Below, piece by piece: positions 62,622 through 64,000 of a DNA stretch of 64,000 nt. Position numbers and translations under genes: made by a program. The notes below the pieces were generated by a model. The model saw only the letters and a list, made by a program, of their open reading frames with translations. It did not search any database and was not told the DNA's origin. Numbering within the stretch: position 1 is the first letter of the stretch; every line of letters starts with the position of its first letter. The stretch is from assembly GCF_001423405.1 (NCBI RefSeq), contig NZ_LMNS01000023.1, forward strand, positions 187,683-251,682, read 5' to 3'. The DNA is from Methylobacterium sp. Leaf123 (GTDB taxonomy: Bacteria; Pseudomonadota; Alphaproteobacteria; Rhizobiales; Beijerinckiaceae).

Positions 62622-63613
62622 GGGTGTGGGCCGCGCTTCCCTTCACCAGAAACCTGCGCGACCGCCGCTTCCAGGCGCTCGCCGCCGCGCTTCTGCTCGC
62701 GGTGCTCGCGATCGTCGTGCCCCCGCTGCCGCTCACCCGCTCGGGCGTCTCGGTGCTGGCGGTGGTCGACATCACCGGCAGCATGAATGTGCGCGACTAT
62801 ACACGCGACGGCCGCCCGGTGAGCCGGCTCGACACCGCCAAGGCGGCGCTGCGCGAGCTGATCCCCGAACTGCCCTGCGGCTCGCGCCTCGCGCTGGCCC
62901 TGTTCACCGAGCGGCGCCCGTTCCTCTTGTTCACGCCGATCGAGGTCTGCGCCGATTTCGCGCCGCTCGACGGAGCGATCGCGGCGCTCGACTGGCGCAT
63001 GGCCTGGGAGGGCGACAGCCGGATCAGTTCGGGCCTGCACCGGGCCGTCGCCATGGCCGGCGAACTCGACGCCGACATCCTGTTCATCACCGACGGCCAG
63101 GAGACCCCGCCGCTTCCCGCCAACGGCATCCCGCCCTTCGAGGGCAAACCGGGTGCGGTGCGCGGCCTGATCGTCGGCGCGGGCGGCCACGCGCTCGCGC
63201 CGATCCCGAAATTCAACGATCGCGGCCGCGAGACCGGCTTCTACGCCGAGTCCGACGTGCAGCAGGAGAACCGCTTCGGCCCGCCGCCGGCCGACGCGGA
63301 ATCGCGCGAGGGCTACAACCCCCGCAACGCCCCCTTCGGCGGCGCGGCGGCGCGCGGCGAGGAGCATCTCTCCTCCGTGCGCGAGCCGCATCTGAAGGCC
63401 TTGGCCGCCCAGACCGGCCTCGCCTACGCCCATCTCGACGGGCCGGATCTGCGCGCGCCCCTTCTCGCGGCCGCCACGCCGCGCCCCCTTCCGAGCCGGC
63501 TCGACCCCCGCCCCTTCCTCGGGGCGGCGGCGCTCGCCCTCGTGCTCGCCGTCTTCCTCGCGGGTGCGCTCCGCGCCCGCGCCACACCCTTCACCCCCAG
63601 CAGGATGTCATAA
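62618..63613 (+). CDS. mxaL: VWA-domain membrane protein MxaL
   Basis: A 331-residue protein. An N-terminal helix (FQALAAALLLAVLAIVVPPLP) precedes a VWA domain whose MIDAS strand is VVDITGSMNVRDY, a variant DxTGS. The Asp in ILFITDGQETPP supplies the later metal ligand. A C-terminal helix (LGAAALALVLAVFLAGAL) anchors it. It pairs with MxaC as the second BatA/BatB-like partner of MxaR. Confidence 0.93.
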   Translation: MRVWAALPFTRNLRDRRFQALAAALLLAVLAIVVPPLPLTRSGVSVLAVVDITGSMNVRDYTRDGRPVSRLDTAKAALRELIPELPCGSRLALALFTERRPFLLFTPIEVCADFAPLDGAIAALDWRMAWEGDSRISSGLHRAVAMAGELDADILFITDGQETPPLPANGIPPFEGKPGAVRGLIVGAGGHALAPIPKFNDRGRETGFYAESDVQQENRFGPPPADAESREGYNPRNAPFGGAAARGEEHLSSVREPHLKALAAQTGLAYAHLDGPDLRAPLLAAATPRPLPSRLDPRPFLGAAALALVLAVFLAGALRARATPFTPSRMS

Positions 63614-64000
63614 TGCGTCTGTCCCTTCTCGTTCTTCCGCTCGCGCTCGCCGCGACCGCTGCCCTCGCCCACGGCCCGACGCCGCAAAAAGTCTCCCAGT
63701 CGATCACGATCAAGGCGAGCCCGGACGCGGTGTGGACGGTGGCGGGCGACTTTGCCGGCATCGGAAAGTGGCACCCGGCGATCGAGAAGGCCGAGGGGAG
63801 CGGGACCAAGGAGGGCGGCACCCGCACGCTGACCTTCAAGAACGGCGGCACGCTCGAAGAGAGCCTCGACGAGTACAAGCCGGAGGGCCGCACCTATTCC
63901 TACCGGATGGGCGAGCCGAACCTGAAGGCGCTGCCGGTCTCGTCCTACTCGGCGACCTTCACCGTGAGCCCGGAGGGCGACGGCTCCAAGGTCGAGTGGA
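63613..64000 (+). CDS. mxaD: MxaD (3' end outside window)
   Basis: The first ~129 residues of a periplasmic protein with a 19-residue signal peptide (MRLSLLVLPLALAATAALA). The mature part, HGPTPQKVSQSITIKASPDAVWTVAGDFAGIGKWHPAIEKAEGSG, is a START-like/SRPBCC fold. MxaD is known to improve electron transfer between methanol dehydrogenase and cytochrome cL. It overlaps mxaL by one base; the window ends before its stop. Confidence 0.93.
   Translation, partial: MRLSLLVLPLALAATAALAHGPTPQKVSQSITIKASPDAVWTVAGDFAGIGKWHPAIEKAEGSGTKEGGTRTLTFKNGGTLEESLDEYKPEGRTYSYRMGEPNLKALPVSSYSATFTVSPEGDGSKVEW

Overview
The window is GC-rich alphaproteobacterial chromosome. It almost certainly comes from the Methylobacterium/Methylorubrum extorquens group. 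The strongest sign is the methanol oxidation (mxa) cluster at its right end, in the order mxaF-J-G-I-R-S-A-C-K-L-D. The MxaF precursor carries every catalytic and calcium/PQQ-contacting residue known for this enzyme at the expected spacing. MxaF, MxaG and MxaI resemble the M. extorquens AM1 proteins as I remember them but are not identical, so a close relative such as M. populi or M. zatmanii is as likely as M. extorquens itself (inference).

Layout. 1-4.7 kb: the tail of an MFS transporter, a hypothetical protein, a large DUF2339 membrane protein and a small PilZ-like protein. 4.7-8.3 kb: a Crp/Fnr regulator with a perfect palindrome at its start, then a polyamine-type ABC transporter (ATPase and two permeases, no binding protein). 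8.3-14.8 kb: a housekeeping run of tmk, holB, metG, a TatD nuclease and a PhnP-like hydrolase, ending tail to tail with a truncated hemoglobin. 14.8-18.2 kb: an SGNH hydrolase, a HisKA_2-type sensor kinase and a drug/metabolite exporter, all on the minus strand. 18.3-23.1 kb: SelO followed by a tightly packed SDR / esterase / Baeyer-Villiger monooxygenase set. 23.1-26.5 kb (minus): a glycolipid/lipid A modification set (GT39, GT2, a stand-alone LAB_N protein, DUF2721).

26.7-34.6 kb is more accessory. It holds an acyl-CoA synthetase, a ParD/ParE-like toxin-antitoxin pair, a response regulator beside a sensor kinase with a plant ethylene-receptor-type membrane domain, a degenerate adenylate-forming enzyme, a receiver-like protein without its phospho-acceptor, and small stress-type genes including cspA. 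34.9-44.1 kb is a conserved DNA-repair neighbourhood (mfd, sdhE, recG, a DUF502 protein) with a gene interrupted by an in-frame TAG between sdhE and recG. 44.2-48.1 kb: a GlcG-like protein, then glmU and glmS for UDP-GlcNAc synthesis. 48.4-49.5 kb is an AT-rich island with a glycosyltransferase. 49.5-53.5 kb: a DUF2243 membrane protein with a 52-residue partner, two metallo-beta-lactamase-like proteins, a small hydrophilic protein and a trypsin-like protease divergent from mxaF.

The mxa operon makes periplasmic PQQ-methanol dehydrogenase (MxaF/MxaI), its electron acceptor cytochrome cL (MxaG), a periplasmic accessory protein (MxaJ), and a MoxR-ATPase/DUF58/VWA set (MxaR, S, A, C, K, L) that known mutants link to calcium insertion and maturation. 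MxaD is cut by the window end. The most unusual items are the ethylene-receptor-like kinase bracketed by copies of a dispersed palindromic repeat, the palindromes around the mxaF and Crp/Fnr promoters, the TAG-split frame, the degenerate adenylation protein and the AT-rich glycosyltransferase island. I saw no rRNA, tRNA, insertion sequence or CRISPR array.
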